DNA of 64,000 nt from assembly GCA_963576565.1 (NCBI GenBank), contig CAUYVT010000057.1:1-64000 (forward strand). Reading direction: 5' to 3'. The DNA comes from Aspidapion aeneum (Eukaryota; Arthropoda; Insecta; Coleoptera; Brentidae). The notes under the pieces are model-generated. The model worked only from the letters and a program-made list of their open reading frames with translations. It was not told where the DNA came from and made no database searches. The position numbers were made by a program, and so were the translations under genes. Shown here in pieces: positions 14,548 to 31,114 of this stretch; position 1 is the first letter of the stretch; each line of letters opens with the position of its first letter.

Positions 14548-17500
14548 ATGTCGTTAAAAAAGCTTGAGAATCAACGCAAAGTTTCAATATCTCGTATTAC
14601 GGAAACGTATAACTTGGGAACAAAAGCTAAATCAGATAGTTCTTCCTTGCCAATTTTTAAGGCGTTTTACGAATCGTTAGATGATCACTATGAACAATTT
14701 AAAAACATTCATAATGACATCATAGGTCTCTTGAAAGACGACGACGATGATGAGTTCGAAGTACAAGACAAAATTAGGAAAGATACGGATCTATTCTACC
14801 ACCAAGCTAAAGTTCTTTTTTCGAGTTTATGTTCCGATTCAGTTCATTCAAATTTCACCCCCGCAACTTCACACTATTCACGTAGCGATGATCTGGGCCC
14901 TTTAAAGGTACCTTGCTTTAATGGAAACGTAAAAAAGTGGCCAACCTTTTACGATGTTTATTCTTGTTTGGTTCACGAAAACTCTAATTATTCCGATATA
15001 AGGAAATTTCAACATTTGCTAACCTTCCTTGAGGGCGAACCACTTAATATTTTAAGTTCTATAAAATTAACGGCAAGTAATTACGCAATCGCCTGGAAGG
15101 TATTAACAGATCGCTATCAAAATAAAAGACTTTTAGCCAGTACCTACTGGAACTCAATCTACTATGCAAATTCTTTAAAGGGAAACCAGTCAGCAAAGGA
15201 TCTTAGAGTCTTGGTAGATACCTTTTCCGAGAATATTGCGGCGCTCGAAAATCTTGAATTTCCAGTAACGTCGTGGTGTTTTTGTTTATTTTCAATTTTA
15301 TTATCAAATATCGATCAAACCACAAGAACCGCTTTCGAATTAAAGTATAGTACTACCGAGATTCCAACATATCAAAATCTAATTCAGTTTCTTATTAACC
15401 AATGCCGTGCTCTTGAAACAGTACAGCTATCTCCCCAAAATACGCAAATGCAACCTTCGACTTCCAAACAGCAAAAACCAAATTATTCGAATTCTAGTAA
15501 CCAAAAATATAATTCTTATTCAAATAATCAGTACAAATCAAGCCCTCCATCAAATTTTTTAGCGCATACGCACTCACAAGTATCAAATAAACAATCCAAT
15601 ATTCAATTTCGACAAAACCAACAACCCTATAAGTGCAAATTATGCAATAATTCTTTTCATCCACTCTCGCAGTGTGGTGTTTTTATCTCCAAATCTCCTT
15701 CAGATCGTTTTACTTATGTAAAACAACAATCGTTATGTATCAACTGTTTACGTTCAAATCATCAAGTAATCGACTGCAGTAGTACCTACAACTGCAGGGT
15801 ATGTCGACATAGGCACCATAGTCTTATTCATCTATCGCAAACGACAGATTCAATCCGTCAGAATTCAAGTCAATCCTTTGTTAATTCAAGCCAAAATTCA
15901 AACCAAAATTCGAACTTAAATCAAAGTTTTAATTCAAATCAAGTGGCCGTGCCTAGCACAGGCACAAACTTATCGTATCAGAATTCAAATTCAAGTCTTA
16001 GCCAACAGAACCCTAGTTTTGTTCAACCCAGTTCAAATTCAATTCAAATCAATTCGAATCCAAATACATCTACAAATCAATACTCTTCGTTATCCACCTT
16101 GACGCCCCGGACGACAGTGCTTCTAGCGACTATAAAATTAGAGGTACTGGATAGTCGGGGTAACTACCAACCTGTCCGAGCACTTCTGGACAGCGGTAGC
16201 CAAGCTAACCTGATAAGCGAAGCTTGTCTTAACAGGTTAGGCTTGCCAAGAAACAAAATTTCGATCCCTGTTCTGGGACTAAATCAATCTTCATCGGCCA
16301 CTAACGGCATTTCTACTTGCACTATTCGAGCCCTAGGCCAACAAGAGCCTACCTTTTCTATTCAAGTCTTCGTTTTACCGAAACTCTGTTCGAATATGCC
16401 CTCAATACAGGTAGATTCATCCAATTGGAGTCATATTTCAAATCTAAAGCTTGCAGATAACCAATTTTACAACCCTGGTCCAATTGACTTACTCTTAGGT
16501 GCACAACTTTACACAGAAATCGTCCAATCAGGACGAATTCCAGGATCTCACGGCCTACCCTCCGCTTTTGAGACAGTTTTTGGGTGGGTCTTGATGGGCC
16601 AAACTCAAAGCATAAATATTTCACCTCAAGTCAATTCGTACTTTACTTCCTGTGAGCAGTCTCTCGACTTTAATATTCGCAGATTTTGGGAACTAGAATC
16701 AATTAAGTCAAAAACATTTCTCTCACCCGAAGAAAAAAGATGTGAAGAGATTTTCCAAAAAACTACCACTAGAGATATTTCGGGCCGATTTACTGTAAAT
16801 TTGCCTTTTCGTCACATTGACCCTCCTGACCTAGGAGACACATATTCAGTGGCATATCGTCTATTTTTGTCTCTGGAATCTCGCTTAATAAAAAATTCAA
16901 ATTTCTATAGTATGTACTCGGATTTTATGAGAGAATATCTCAAAAATGGGCACATGTCTTTAATTCCAAGATCCGAACCTAGACCTCAGTTATGTTCTTA
17001 TTTACCACATCACGGAGTCCTTCGTCTTGACAAATCAACGACTAAACTCCGGGTGGTTTTTAACCCCTCGATTAAGGGTTCGAAAGGCCTAAGCATGAAC
17101 GAAACTCTTTTAATAGGACCAAAATTACAAGCCGATATTTCCGAAATTCTATTAAAATTCAGATTTTATTCTATCGTATTTTTGACTGATAAACAGCACT
17201 TTTTACAAATTCAAATCAATCCAATTCATCGGGACTACCAAAGGCTACTTTGGCGATTTGATCCCAATGAACCCCTGCAGGAATACAGGCTTAATACAGT
17301 GACGTTTGGTGTTAGTTCAAGTCCCTATTTAGCTATTAGAACTCTTAGAGAGCTAGCCATCCTGGAGGCTAAGAATTATCCTGAAGCATCCCAGGTCCTT
17401 TTGAATAACATTTTCATGGACGATATTTGCTGTGGAGCTGACTCTCTAGAGGGTGCTTTATCGCTTCAAAGGAATCTAATAGCGTTGCTTAAATTGGGAA

Positions 17501-19971
17501 AATTTGAATTAAGAAAATGGGCATCAAATAATCCGAAACTTCTTTCACATTTGTCGCCCGCTGATTGTCAGATCCCTGTTACCTTTGAAGACGATTCTTC
17601 AACATCGATTAAGGTGTTGGGCCTTCAATGGCACCCTTCTACAGATACTTTTACCTATTCTTGTACCCCTTGTGAAAAACCTTGCACCAAAAGGAATATT
17701 TTATCGGCTATCGCTAAAATTTGGGATCCTATAGGTTTCTTATCGCCTGTTTCATTTTTAGCCAAAGTGATTATGCAAAAACTTTGGTTATGCAAAACTG
17801 ATTGGGATGAAATACCCCCCGATCCAATCAAAACTCTTTGGAATCAATTCAATAATCAATTAACCACTCTTTCGAATCTTTGTATACCTAGACATATTTT
17901 TTCGAATAATATTCAACGATGTCAATTGCTAGGTTTCTGCGATGCATCCGAGCTAGGATACGCTTCTTGCGTATACGTTCGCGTCGAATTACCAAATAAA
18001 ATTATCAAAACTGCTCTAGTCATGGGCAAGTCAAGGGTTGCTCCCTTACACACTATTTCAATCCCACGTTTGGAACTACTTGGAGCTACTCTATTAGCTG
18101 ATTTACTCGAACTAGTTATTCGCACCTATTCATCATTACTCGTAATCGATGAAATTCTTGCGTTCTCGGACTCACAGGTCACGCTTCATTGGGTCACATC
18201 TTCACCTCACAAGTGGAAGACCTTTGTGGCAAACCGCGTAAGTCGTATTCAAGAAACAATCCCCGAAGTCCCATGGTATCACATTACTTCGCTCGAAAAC
18301 CCTGCCGACTGCGCTAGCAGAGGGTTGTCGCCTAATAACTTAATCAATCACCCTCTTTGGTTTCACGGCCCTCCATGGATTACCTTGCCCACTACGGAGT
18401 GGCAAATTCAAAGGTTTATAAATGAACGTTCTTTGGGAGTTCCAGACGAGGTTCTCAAAGAAGAAAAACCGGAAAATTCAGTGGTGCTGACGGCAGAAAT
18501 TCAAAATCAAAACTTTTTTGATAGACTAATCGATAAAATATCCAATTTAAATACCATTCAAAAAATCATTTGTCATTTTCTAAGACTTATTCACAATCGA
18601 AAAACCTCAGTTGACCCTTTATCCGGCGTTTTTTCCGCTTTTGAACTACACAAGGCTCTACTTGTTTTAGTTAAAAGGGTCCAAGAAGAGTGTTTTTCGG
18701 ATATCATTCAAAAAATTCAAAATACTCAGCTATTACCTAAGCCGTTTCGCAAACTCGCGCCCTTTTTGGACGAACTGGGTTTCCTTAGAGTGGGCGGACG
18801 CTTACGGCATTCTCAACTCTCCTTTGAGGCAAAACATCCCTTATTATTACCGAAATCTCATAGATTAACCCAATTGATCATTATTCAAACTCATAACGAA
18901 AATTTACATCCCGGAATAAACACAGTCCAATACTTAATTCGTCAAAAGTTTTGGATTATGTCATCACGTCGAGCTATTCAGAGGGTTTTATTGCAATGTA
19001 TTCCCTGCTTTCGCTTAAAACCAAAACCGTATACTCCGTACATGTCGGATTTACCTTCTTTTAGAACGTCACAATTAAAATGTTTTTCACACGTTTGCTT
19101 AGACTATGCAGGCCCAATCAAAACCTTTGTAGGTCAGAGACGTCGTGGAGCACAAGTTGGTAAATCATATATCGCAGTCTTTGTCGATACTTCTGTCAAG
19201 GCAATCCATATCGAGCTTGTTTCGGATTTAACCACAGAGGCGTGCATCGCTGCTTTACGACGCTTTGTCGCTAGACGTGGCACTTGTGTCCAAATCACAA
19301 GTGATAGAGGCTCAAACTTTGTTGGGGCTATTAAGAAGCTCCATAATCTTTCGAAATTAGCTTCTGAGAGCTTAAAAATCAAATGGTGTCTTAATAGTCC
19401 GGGAGCCCCCCACCTAAATGGTCTAGCAGAAGCAGGAGTCAAATCCATAAAAACACATTTGTATCGGGTCATCGGTGACCAGATACTAACCTTCGAAGAG
19501 CTCTATACTCTCCTCGCCCAAATAGAGGCATTACTCAATTCTCGACCCCTTTGTGAGCAAAGCTCTGACCCAAACGATCTTACGTCTTTGACTCCGGGTC
19601 ATTTCCTCACAATGGAACCCCTTAATTCGTGTCCTGATCCTGACCTTTCTACCCTTAAGGTTAATACCCTTAATCGTTGGCAACTTATCCAACGAATTCA
19701 TGCCGATTTCTGGAAGCGTTGGAAACTCGAGTACTTAAATACTTTACAACAGCGTTCTAAGTGGTCGGACCCTTCGGTTGAAATCAAGCTAGATACGCTT
19801 GTATTAATTAAGGATGAAACTAGGCCGCCATTACACTGGTTGCTGGGTAGAATAGTATCTGTACATCCTGGTCGGGATAATTACATTCGAGTTGCTACTG
19901 TTAAAACACAACACGGACTTTTCACTCGTCCCGTGGTCAAGTTGTGCCCACTACCTTTAGATGCGCACTAA
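14548..19971 (+). CDS. pol: BEL/Pao Gag-Pol polyprotein (intact)
   Basis: One 1807-residue polyprotein makes the particle and enzymes for replication. In order: a Gag DUF1759-like region (about 119-270, with FNGNVKKWPTF), a Q/N/S-rich linker, Cys/His zinc motifs (from 363, 396 and 416), an aspartic protease with DSG at 548-550, a reverse transcriptase with FMDDI at about 956-960, an RNase H (FCDAS near 1130, RLELLGA, SDSQ), and an integrase with an HHCC finger (about 1447-1487) and triad D1519, D1586 and E1628, then a DUF5641-like tail to the end. The RT first box reads LTDKQHF, unusual around its Asp. All expected domains are present and uninterrupted. Confidence 0.95.
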   Translation: MSLKKLENQRKVSISRITETYNLGTKAKSDSSSLPIFKAFYESLDDHYEQFKNIHNDIIGLLKDDDDDEFEVQDKIRKDTDLFYHQAKVLFSSLCSDSVHSNFTPATSHYSRSDDLGPLKVPCFNGNVKKWPTFYDVYSCLVHENSNYSDIRKFQHLLTFLEGEPLNILSSIKLTASNYAIAWKVLTDRYQNKRLLASTYWNSIYYANSLKGNQSAKDLRVLVDTFSENIAALENLEFPVTSWCFCLFSILLSNIDQTTRTAFELKYSTTEIPTYQNLIQFLINQCRALETVQLSPQNTQMQPSTSKQQKPNYSNSSNQKYNSYSNNQYKSSPPSNFLAHTHSQVSNKQSNIQFRQNQQPYKCKLCNNSFHPLSQCGVFISKSPSDRFTYVKQQSLCINCLRSNHQVIDCSSTYNCRVCRHRHHSLIHLSQTTDSIRQNSSQSFVNSSQNSNQNSNLNQSFNSNQVAVPSTGTNLSYQNSNSSLSQQNPSFVQPSSNSIQINSNPNTSTNQYSSLSTLTPRTTVLLATIKLEVLDSRGNYQPVRALLDSGSQANLISEACLNRLGLPRNKISIPVLGLNQSSSATNGISTCTIRALGQQEPTFSIQVFVLPKLCSNMPSIQVDSSNWSHISNLKLADNQFYNPGPIDLLLGAQLYTEIVQSGRIPGSHGLPSAFETVFGWVLMGQTQSINISPQVNSYFTSCEQSLDFNIRRFWELESIKSKTFLSPEEKRCEEIFQKTTTRDISGRFTVNLPFRHIDPPDLGDTYSVAYRLFLSLESRLIKNSNFYSMYSDFMREYLKNGHMSLIPRSEPRPQLCSYLPHHGVLRLDKSTTKLRVVFNPSIKGSKGLSMNETLLIGPKLQADISEILLKFRFYSIVFLTDKQHFLQIQINPIHRDYQRLLWRFDPNEPLQEYRLNTVTFGVSSSPYLAIRTLRELAILEAKNYPEASQVLLNNIFMDDICCGADSLEGALSLQRNLIALLKLGKFELRKWASNNPKLLSHLSPADCQIPVTFEDDSSTSIKVLGLQWHPSTDTFTYSCTPCEKPCTKRNILSAIAKIWDPIGFLSPVSFLAKVIMQKLWLCKTDWDEIPPDPIKTLWNQFNNQLTTLSNLCIPRHIFSNNIQRCQLLGFCDASELGYASCVYVRVELPNKIIKTALVMGKSRVAPLHTISIPRLELLGATLLADLLELVIRTYSSLLVIDEILAFSDSQVTLHWVTSSPHKWKTFVANRVSRIQETIPEVPWYHITSLENPADCASRGLSPNNLINHPLWFHGPPWITLPTTEWQIQRFINERSLGVPDEVLKEEKPENSVVLTAEIQNQNFFDRLIDKISNLNTIQKIICHFLRLIHNRKTSVDPLSGVFSAFELHKALLVLVKRVQEECFSDIIQKIQNTQLLPKPFRKLAPFLDELGFLRVGGRLRHSQLSFEAKHPLLLPKSHRLTQLIIIQTHNENLHPGINTVQYLIRQKFWIMSSRRAIQRVLLQCIPCFRLKPKPYTPYMSDLPSFRTSQLKCFSHVCLDYAGPIKTFVGQRRRGAQVGKSYIAVFVDTSVKAIHIELVSDLTTEACIAALRRFVARRGTCVQITSDRGSNFVGAIKKLHNLSKLASESLKIKWCLNSPGAPHLNGLAEAGVKSIKTHLYRVIGDQILTFEELYTLLAQIEALLNSRPLCEQSSDPNDLTSLTPGHFLTMEPLNSCPDPDLSTLKVNTLNRWQLIQRIHADFWKRWKLEYLNTLQQRSKWSDPSVEIKLDTLVLIKDETRPPLHWLLGRIVSVHPGRDNYIRVATVKTQHGLFTRPVVKLCPLPLDAH

Positions 19972-20179
19972 ACTCCCAAGCAACTTCTTTTGTTTCGTGT
20001 GTCGTTATCTAGAATATATTTTATTTTTTTTTTCATTTTTTTTCCTTTTGATCTATAAACCTAAAACGGATTTAATTACCTACCCTTTAAGGTTTTGAAT
20101 TAACTTATATTCTTTTTATATAGCCATTTGTTTATTCAATTAATCTCAATGTAAAACTTCGTTTTAAGTGGGCGGAAAA
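19972..20179 (+). other. BEL 3' untranslated region ending in polypurine tract
   Basis: These 208 bp lie between the stop codon and the right LTR. The purine-rich run AAGTGGGCGGAAAA at 20166-20179 touches the LTR and is the expected plus-strand primer (polypurine tract). Confidence 0.75.
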
Positions 20180-20662
20180 TGTTCGTGCAACTTTAATTTT
20201 AAATTCAAATTTTGCGCCAAATTCCCGTATTCGGAAAACCCACACAATTTCAATTTGATTGGCACAAGCAAAACGCCAGCGCCATCTACAAAAAATGAAT
20301 CTGCGCAAAGAGGCGTAACCAAAAAAAAGATTCGTCTGTCGTATTCTATCGAGATCACCACGCAGCATGGTGATAAATTCTATTAACCAAAAAATCCAAT
20401 AACATTCTTAGAAAATAAAACTAAACCATTACACAAACAAGTGATTCTAGTGTAGATCGCCTGCAACGACTGGGCCAGCGAGAGGAGCTCCTCTGGACGA
20501 CGGAAACAGCTGAAAAGGTGAGTGCCAATCCTCTATATTGTCTTTGTGTGGCTCGGAAAAATTAATATTTTTACATCGTCCTTTTAAGGATTTTTGCACC
20601 CAGATTTTATAAAACGGCCAGCGCATACAGTCCCGCTGCTCTACCAACCTCAAAACACAACA
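20180..20662 (+). repeat. Right LTR of BEL element
   Basis: The 483-bp repeat is nearly identical to the left LTR. It is followed at once by the hexamer array, starting TGTGTATG. Confidence 0.95.
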
Positions 20663-25737
<5,075 letters not shown>

Positions 25738-26156
25738 TGTCTGTCTGTCCGTAACACGATAGCTCCTAAACCCCTGAACCGATTTTTATAAAATCTTCAC
25801 GTAAAATAGTGTTCAGCACTGTAACAAGCTGATTAGATTTTGGTCATAATCCATTAATGCTAATTTTTTGACAATTATAGATATTAAAAATGCTAACTTT
25901 TTAACCGAGCATAGCGCCCTTATACGGTTTAGGGAAGTAGGTCATATTTTTTTCAATAATTTGTATAATAACCAAAAATTTCGTAGGAGCATTCGTTTCT
26001 GAGATATTAAAAAAAACTATTTTCAAGGCTGATGTATCATGAAATTCACTTAAAGTGTGCTAATGCTAGCTAGGAAGGTATCAGATCCGTCATGGATCCA
26101 TTTATTTCGTACAGTTTTATCATAGTTAATAATAAGTAAATTAGAATTTCGGATTT
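25738..26156 (+). repeat. Microsatellite-linked dispersed repeat, copy 1
   Basis: About 420 bp begins GTCTGTCCGTAACACG, then CTCCTAAACCCCTGAACCG, and ends near AAATTAGAATTTCGG. It is about 95% alike to 29706-30131 and clearly related to an inverted, older copy at 49961-50455. All three copies join a GT-rich microsatellite on the same side. The join of (GTCY)-type microsatellites to a conserved flank is known for some insect MITE-like elements; family assignment here is by resemblance only. It has no ORF. Confidence 0.8.
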
Positions 26157-26388
26157 TTTGTGTTTGTGTCTTTGTCTGTGTGTTTGTGTGTGTGTTTATG
26201 TGTGTGTGTTTGTGTGTGTGTTTGTGTGTGTGTGTGTTTGTTTGTGTGTGTGTTTATGTGTGTGTGTGTGTGTATGTGTGTTTGTGTGCGTGTTTGTGTG
26301 TGTGTTTGTGTGTGTGTTTGTGTGTGTGTGTTTGTGTGTGTGTTTGTGTGTGTGTTTGTGTGTGTGTGAGTGTTTTTGTGTGTGTGTT

Positions 26389-26442
<54 letters not shown>

Positions 26443-26471
26443 TGTTTGTGTGTGTGTTTGTTTTTTTTTTT
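26157..26471. repeat. GT-rich microsatellite (GTTTGTGTGTGT-type)
   Basis: About 315 bp of mixed GT and TTTG repeats, followed by a T-run at the 3' end of LINE copy C. It resembles the microsatellite at 29562-29705 on the other side of that LINE. Confidence 0.9.
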
Positions 26472-29400
26472 GTTTTTACGGGTATGCGCACTCGCAAGGA
26501 GATCCCTATCACGCTCGAGAAGCGGCAAGTGCGCGGAAATGTTGGTGTGTGTTGGTTTTGAAACGGTTCAGGTTGTAACCTGCAGGGAAAACTGTCGCAG
26601 GGAGTTTATTCCACAGCGATGCTGTTCTCCAGAGATATGAATTCTGATATAATGAGGTTCTTGGTGCCTCTATTTTGACAATAAATTGATGGTTACCGTC
26701 TGTTTGACGTGTTCGCCTAGTAGGTGCTACTCCCGGGGGGATCATACGTGCCAACTCTTCAGAGCATTTTCCGTGATAATACCTGTAGAAGAGAGATAGA
26801 TCGCCCACAGTTCTTCGATGTTCGAGACTATCCAAGCTACGGGTAAGTGCGGGGTCATTGATCATAAAAATAAGGTATGTTTGGGTGCCGCACTCCATAT
26901 ATGTGAGCAGTACTCCATAGTTGGTCGAATCTGGGCTTTGTAGAGTGTCAGCAGTTGGCTTGGTGTATACAGATGTCTTGTACGAAATAGCACCCCAAGC
27001 TTTTGGGACGCCCTTTTAGCTATATCTGCCACGTGACTGTGCCAAGACATGTTGGTCTCTGCAGTGACTCCTAAGATGTTCAACTGGCTCTGCAATGCGA
27101 CAGCACTTCCAGATAGCATGATGTTTGGCTCACCGGTGCTGGTCTTTTTTGAAAACAGGGCTGCTTGGGTTTTCTGCGCGTTGAACTGTACAAGGTTTTT
27201 GTTGCCCCAGTCCTCTATTATCTCCAAGTCGTTATTTATCTGTGATATTTCAGTTAGTCTAAGGTAATGAAATTCACGTGCGGAGAGACATGTGGGTAGT
27301 ATGACTGAGGAGACTACATTGCCATCATCTGCAAAGCAATAAAGTGGATTTACTGTTTTATCTATGAGGTCATTTATGTAAATCAGAAAAAGTGTTGGCG
27401 AAAGGATTGCTCCCTGTGGCACACCAGCATTTATTTGGTAAGAGTTGGAGTTCCGGCCATCCAGTGCAACATAAATGGATCTATCCTTAAGGTAACTTTC
27501 AAACCAAGTGCAAAGTCTCGGCGACAATCCCGTTGCTTTGAGCTTGTTGAGCAGATTTTCATGCCAGACTTTATCAAATGCTTTAGATATATCTAAGGCA
27601 ATTGTTCTTGTTTCACCTCGCAACTCAATCGCTTTTTGCCATAAGTGAGTGACGTATGTAAGTAAATCGCCAGTTGACCTATATTTTCGAAATCCGTATT
27701 GCTTGTCGTTGATAATTTTGTACTTTTCCAAGTACTTGGTTAGGTGATTGTTCACAACTCTTTCCATTACTTTTGATATCACTGGAAGTAAAGCAATTGG
27801 TCTATAGTTTAACGGATCTGTCTTTTTTCCTTTCTTTGGAATGGGTTGTACTGCGGCAGACTTCCATGATGATGGATATACTCCTTGCCTATAAGATAAA
27901 TTGAATAATTTTGCGAAAGTTGGGGTGAGTTCGCTAGCACAATTTTTGAGTACTATCGCGGGAATGCCATCTGGACCCATTGCTTTGTTTGTATTCAACT
28001 TTTTAAGGGATTTTCGTATTTCTCTGTGACAAAAGGGTACCTCTCGCATACTGTAGGAAACCCTTTCAATGAACGGTGGAGTTTTTCCATTTGGCACTGT
28101 TAGGTTTGAGTTGGAGGAAAAGATTTTGGCCAGCATATTGGCTTTTTCCTCTGATGTTGTGGCTAAGTGAGTATTTTTATCTGTAAGTGGTGGTATGGAT
28201 GACTTGGTGAAGTTTGATTGAACGGCTTTTGCAAGAGACCAAAAGGACCTAGAACTACTTGGACAATTCAGCAACCTGTTTTTTATTCTTTGATTGTATG
28301 TTTCTTTGGCGGCGTCAATAGTAATTTTGCAACTATTTCTGGCTTCTATAAATTCTGTGTGGTTTTGAGCGGTTTGTTGTCGTTTCCAAAGGTTATATGC
28401 TCTGTGTTTTTTCTGTACAGCCGTTTGACACTGGCTGTTGAACCAAGGTTTTGCATTAGCTCTGCGTTTTATTGTATGTGGGATATATGCATCCATTCCA
28501 GATAAGATTACTTTTGTTATTTCGTTACAGCAAATAGTGGGATCAGCTGTTTTAAAGCAAACCTCTTGCCATGGACAATCCAGGTAAAACTGTTTAAGGT
28601 CATTCCATTTTGCCGATTTATAGTGCCACATTTTACGAGGAAGTGATTGTTGGCTTGGCGGTATGAACATTTCGCACTTTGTTCTTATAAGTTTATGATC
28701 GGATGAACCAAGTGGGGGATCTACTTGAGTTGTGTACAAGTCAGGATTTGTAGTTAGGAACAAGTCTAAAAGCGCTGCAAATTCACCCCTTTCTGAGATA
28801 CGGGTAGGTTCATCGACAAGCTGCGTTAGACCACAACTTATGGCAAAAGCTTCTGCTTCCTTGCCTTCATTATCTGTTTTGTTGTGGTGTTTTAGCCAGG
28901 GTATATTGTGGACGTTGAAATCGCCTAAAAAAACAATTTCCGCATGTGGATAGTTAGACTGTATACTATCACAGTTTTCGGATAATGTCGCAAAAAAGTT
29001 TTGATACTCGGTGTTACTTGGCGGTCGGTAGAGGCAGCAAATGAACTTAATCGATGACTTTGAGGTGAATTTCAGCCATATGATATCGAGGTTCGCTGGT
29101 TCTAGCTTCTCCTCTCGATGACATGTCGAAATCGGTGGTGTAGGTCATAGCCGGGATAAAGATAGTTCACAATAGGTGTTGCAGAACTGATTTTAGTTTC
29201 AGTGAGAACAAGGATGTCAGGTCTTTGTTCTTCAAGATGTTGGTGAACTGAATTCATGTTGGTACTTAATCCTCTTATATTGCTAAAATCAATTCTGAGT
29301 TGAGTTTTTGGTCTTCTATTAATATCTATGCATGAAGGACCCCCAGGATCACCCGACGCCCGGAGATCCGAGTGGTCGTGTATTTTACCTCCGGAATATT

Positions 29401-29561
29401 TTGATCCTGGAGGCGCCATCATGCTATCTGTTACTCATTGTTGGAACCGGACTGCCAGCGCAGTAGCGGAACGTGGTGATACCACTTAGCGCTACTCATT
29501 TCTGACATGGTGGTATCTCACCGGTCGACGCCCAATGAGTAAAAAGCGTCTACCACCTACC
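26472..29561 (-). mobile_element. LINE copy C (APE-RT type), defective
   Basis: A minus-strand non-LTR element of about 3.1 kb lies between two GT-rich microsatellites. The 3' end is at an A-rich run (T-run on the plus strand near 26457-26471). It contains one coding region broken by two frame changes. No ORF1 is present upstream, so the copy is 5' truncated or belongs to a single-ORF lineage. Confidence 0.85.
26509..29422 (-). pseudogene. LINE copy C endonuclease-reverse transcriptase, two internal lesions
   Basis: Three blocks on the minus strand form one broken gene. Block 1 (29422-29102) begins MMAPPGSKY and holds the start of the APE domain (DFSNIRGL, LTETKI). Block 2 is open from about 29125 to 26862; it covers the rest of APE (CCLYRPPS, LGDFNVHN, SSDHKLI) and the whole RT (NYRPIALLP, LDISKAFDKV, GVPQGAILSP, FADDG). 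Block 3 (26898-26509) holds the C-terminal region (DLSLFYRYYHGKCSEEL, SLWNKLP). Compared with relatives, sequence is missing at both junctions, so these are small deletions with frame change. Block 2 alone has 633 codons after its first listed leucine codon. Confidence 0.85.
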
Positions 29562-29705
29562 GTGTGTGTGTTGTGTGTGTGTGTTTGTGTATGTGTTTGT
29601 GTATGTGTTTGTGTATGTGTTTGTGTGTGCGTTTGTGTGTGTGTTTGTGTGTGTGTTTTTGTGTGTGTTTCTGTGTGTGTTTGTTTGTGTTTGTGTGTGT
29701 GTCTG
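29562..29705. repeat. GT-rich microsatellite right of LINE copy C
   Basis: About 144 bp of GTGT/TTTG/TATG repeats run directly into copy 2 of the dispersed repeat. It is probably the other half of the microsatellite at 26157-26471, split by LINE copy C. Confidence 0.85.
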
Positions 29706-30131
29706 TTTGTCCGTAACACGATAGCTCCTAAACCCCTGAACCGATTTTTATAAAATCTTTACGTACAATAGTGTTCAGCCCTGTAACAAGCTGATTAGAT
29801 TTTGGTCATAATCCATTAATGCAAATTTTTTAACAATTAAAGAATTTTAAAAATTCTAACTTTTTAACCGAGCATCGCACCCTTATACGGTTTTGGGAAT
29901 ATAGTAGGTCATATTTTTTTTCAATAATTTGTATAATAACCAAAAATGTTGTAGGAGCATTCGTTTCTGAGATATGTAAAAAAACTATTTTCAAGGCTGA
30001 TGTATCATGAAATTCACTTGAAGTGAGCTAATAGGCTAGCTAGGAAGGTATCAGATCCGGCATGGATCCATTTATTTCGTACAGTTTTATCATAGTTAAT
30101 AATAAGTAAATTAGAATTTCGGGTTTTTTTG
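29706..30131 (+). repeat. Microsatellite-linked dispersed repeat, copy 2
   Basis: This matches copy 1 (25738-26156) along its length in the same orientation, with scattered substitutions and small indels, and is likewise preceded by a GT-rich array. The two copies plus arrays look like a head-to-tail pair. Confidence 0.8.
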
Positions 30132-30505
30132 GTCGTAATTTCTGTCAGTCTGCCAAATTTCAGCTTTGTTACATGTTGTAACGGTTTTGTTACAAACCAA
30201 AATGCTATCGGTAGCTCAGTTGGGACTGAGGTCGTGGTGTTCACCTCAAAAAACTTACCAATAGTTACGTGAAATAAATTAAACTTTCTTTTGCCTAAAG
30301 GGCGCCAATACAGGTTTAAAAGTAAAATAGAAAGAATGTATAGGAATCTTAGTGAACCCAGTATTATTCACTAAGTAGAAATAAAGATGGTGAATGTTTG
30401 ATTAAAACACAAAAGGTTTACAAAAAAAAAATAGTCTCTATTTTTTTTTATTAGCAAACGACTTGCAAAGAATTTACAAATAAATAAATATGTAAGGATC
30501 TTTTA
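30132..30505. other. Unassigned stretch before the gypsy element
   Basis: AT-rich sequence without a credible ORF. A tRNA-D-arm-like piece (GGTAGCTCAGTTGGG, about 30209-30223) is present, but no matching B box was seen. It ends with ACCT (30506-30509), the left target duplication of the gypsy element. Confidence 0.5.
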
Positions 30506-31114
30506 ACCTTGTAACGTGTCATTTTTACGTTTAAGGCAACGTTACATATTTGTTTATTTAGGTAAATAATCAAGGCTCTTCGACTCGTCTTTCTGTACAC
30601 AAATTAAGGGTATTTTATAGAGCTAGGTTTGAAGGATATATAGTGTCTAAAAAGTTACCTTATAAAGGAGACATTCCATCGAATTATGTGGACATTGCGC
30701 ACACCGTATTATCTGGACATCGTAATTGGAATTTAGGATCACAGGTTTCGGAAAAATCACATTAAAACTTTTGATTGTTTTGTTTATCTGTGGAATTTCG
30801 TGGGTTTCTTTGACGTTCATGAAAATAAACAGCTGTTCTGCTGTAACAGGAAGGAAACATTTAGATGAACATTTCATTCGCTTACGTTTATTTTCGAGGA
30901 TATTGGGAAAATAATTTCTCTTCCGAACCTCTTATCCTCCACGGATTAGCTAGTTTTGATAGCACGAAAACATAGTTAGGTCCACGGTTTGACCAGGAAC
31001 AACTGAGGCTCCGCCCCCTTTGATATCTTTATTAATTTGATGAGGAGAAGATAAAATAAATACGAGTTATGCACTTTTGTAAATGGGAGATAAACGAGGG
31101 ATAAAAACCAAGAC

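Larger units (their letters stand above)
13496..20662 (+). mobile_element. BEL/Pao LTR retrotransposon, complete and young
   Basis: The element is 7167 bp, with 483-bp LTRs (13496-13978 and 20180-20662) that begin TG and end CA. Only one difference between them was seen (13940 A against 20624 G, both approximate), so insertion was recent. The internal region has one uninterrupted ORF of 1807 codons. Flanking bases are TGTGT on both sides, compatible with the 5-bp duplication usual for this group; because the target is a repeat, the duplication is not unique proof. The element sits inside the hexamer array. Confidence 0.95.

Noticed and set aside
16358..19472. Minus-strand frames inside the BEL polyprotein
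   Set aside because: Antisense shadows of an intact gene with full domain support.
26141..26640. Cys/Val- or Thr/His-rich frames in the GT microsatellite, and similar frames at 29492-29753
   Set aside because: Translated simple sequence.
30205..30250. tRNA gene beginning GGTAGCTCAGTTGGG
   Set aside because: Only a D-arm-like piece; no B box at proper distance, no acceptor stem, no cloverleaf.
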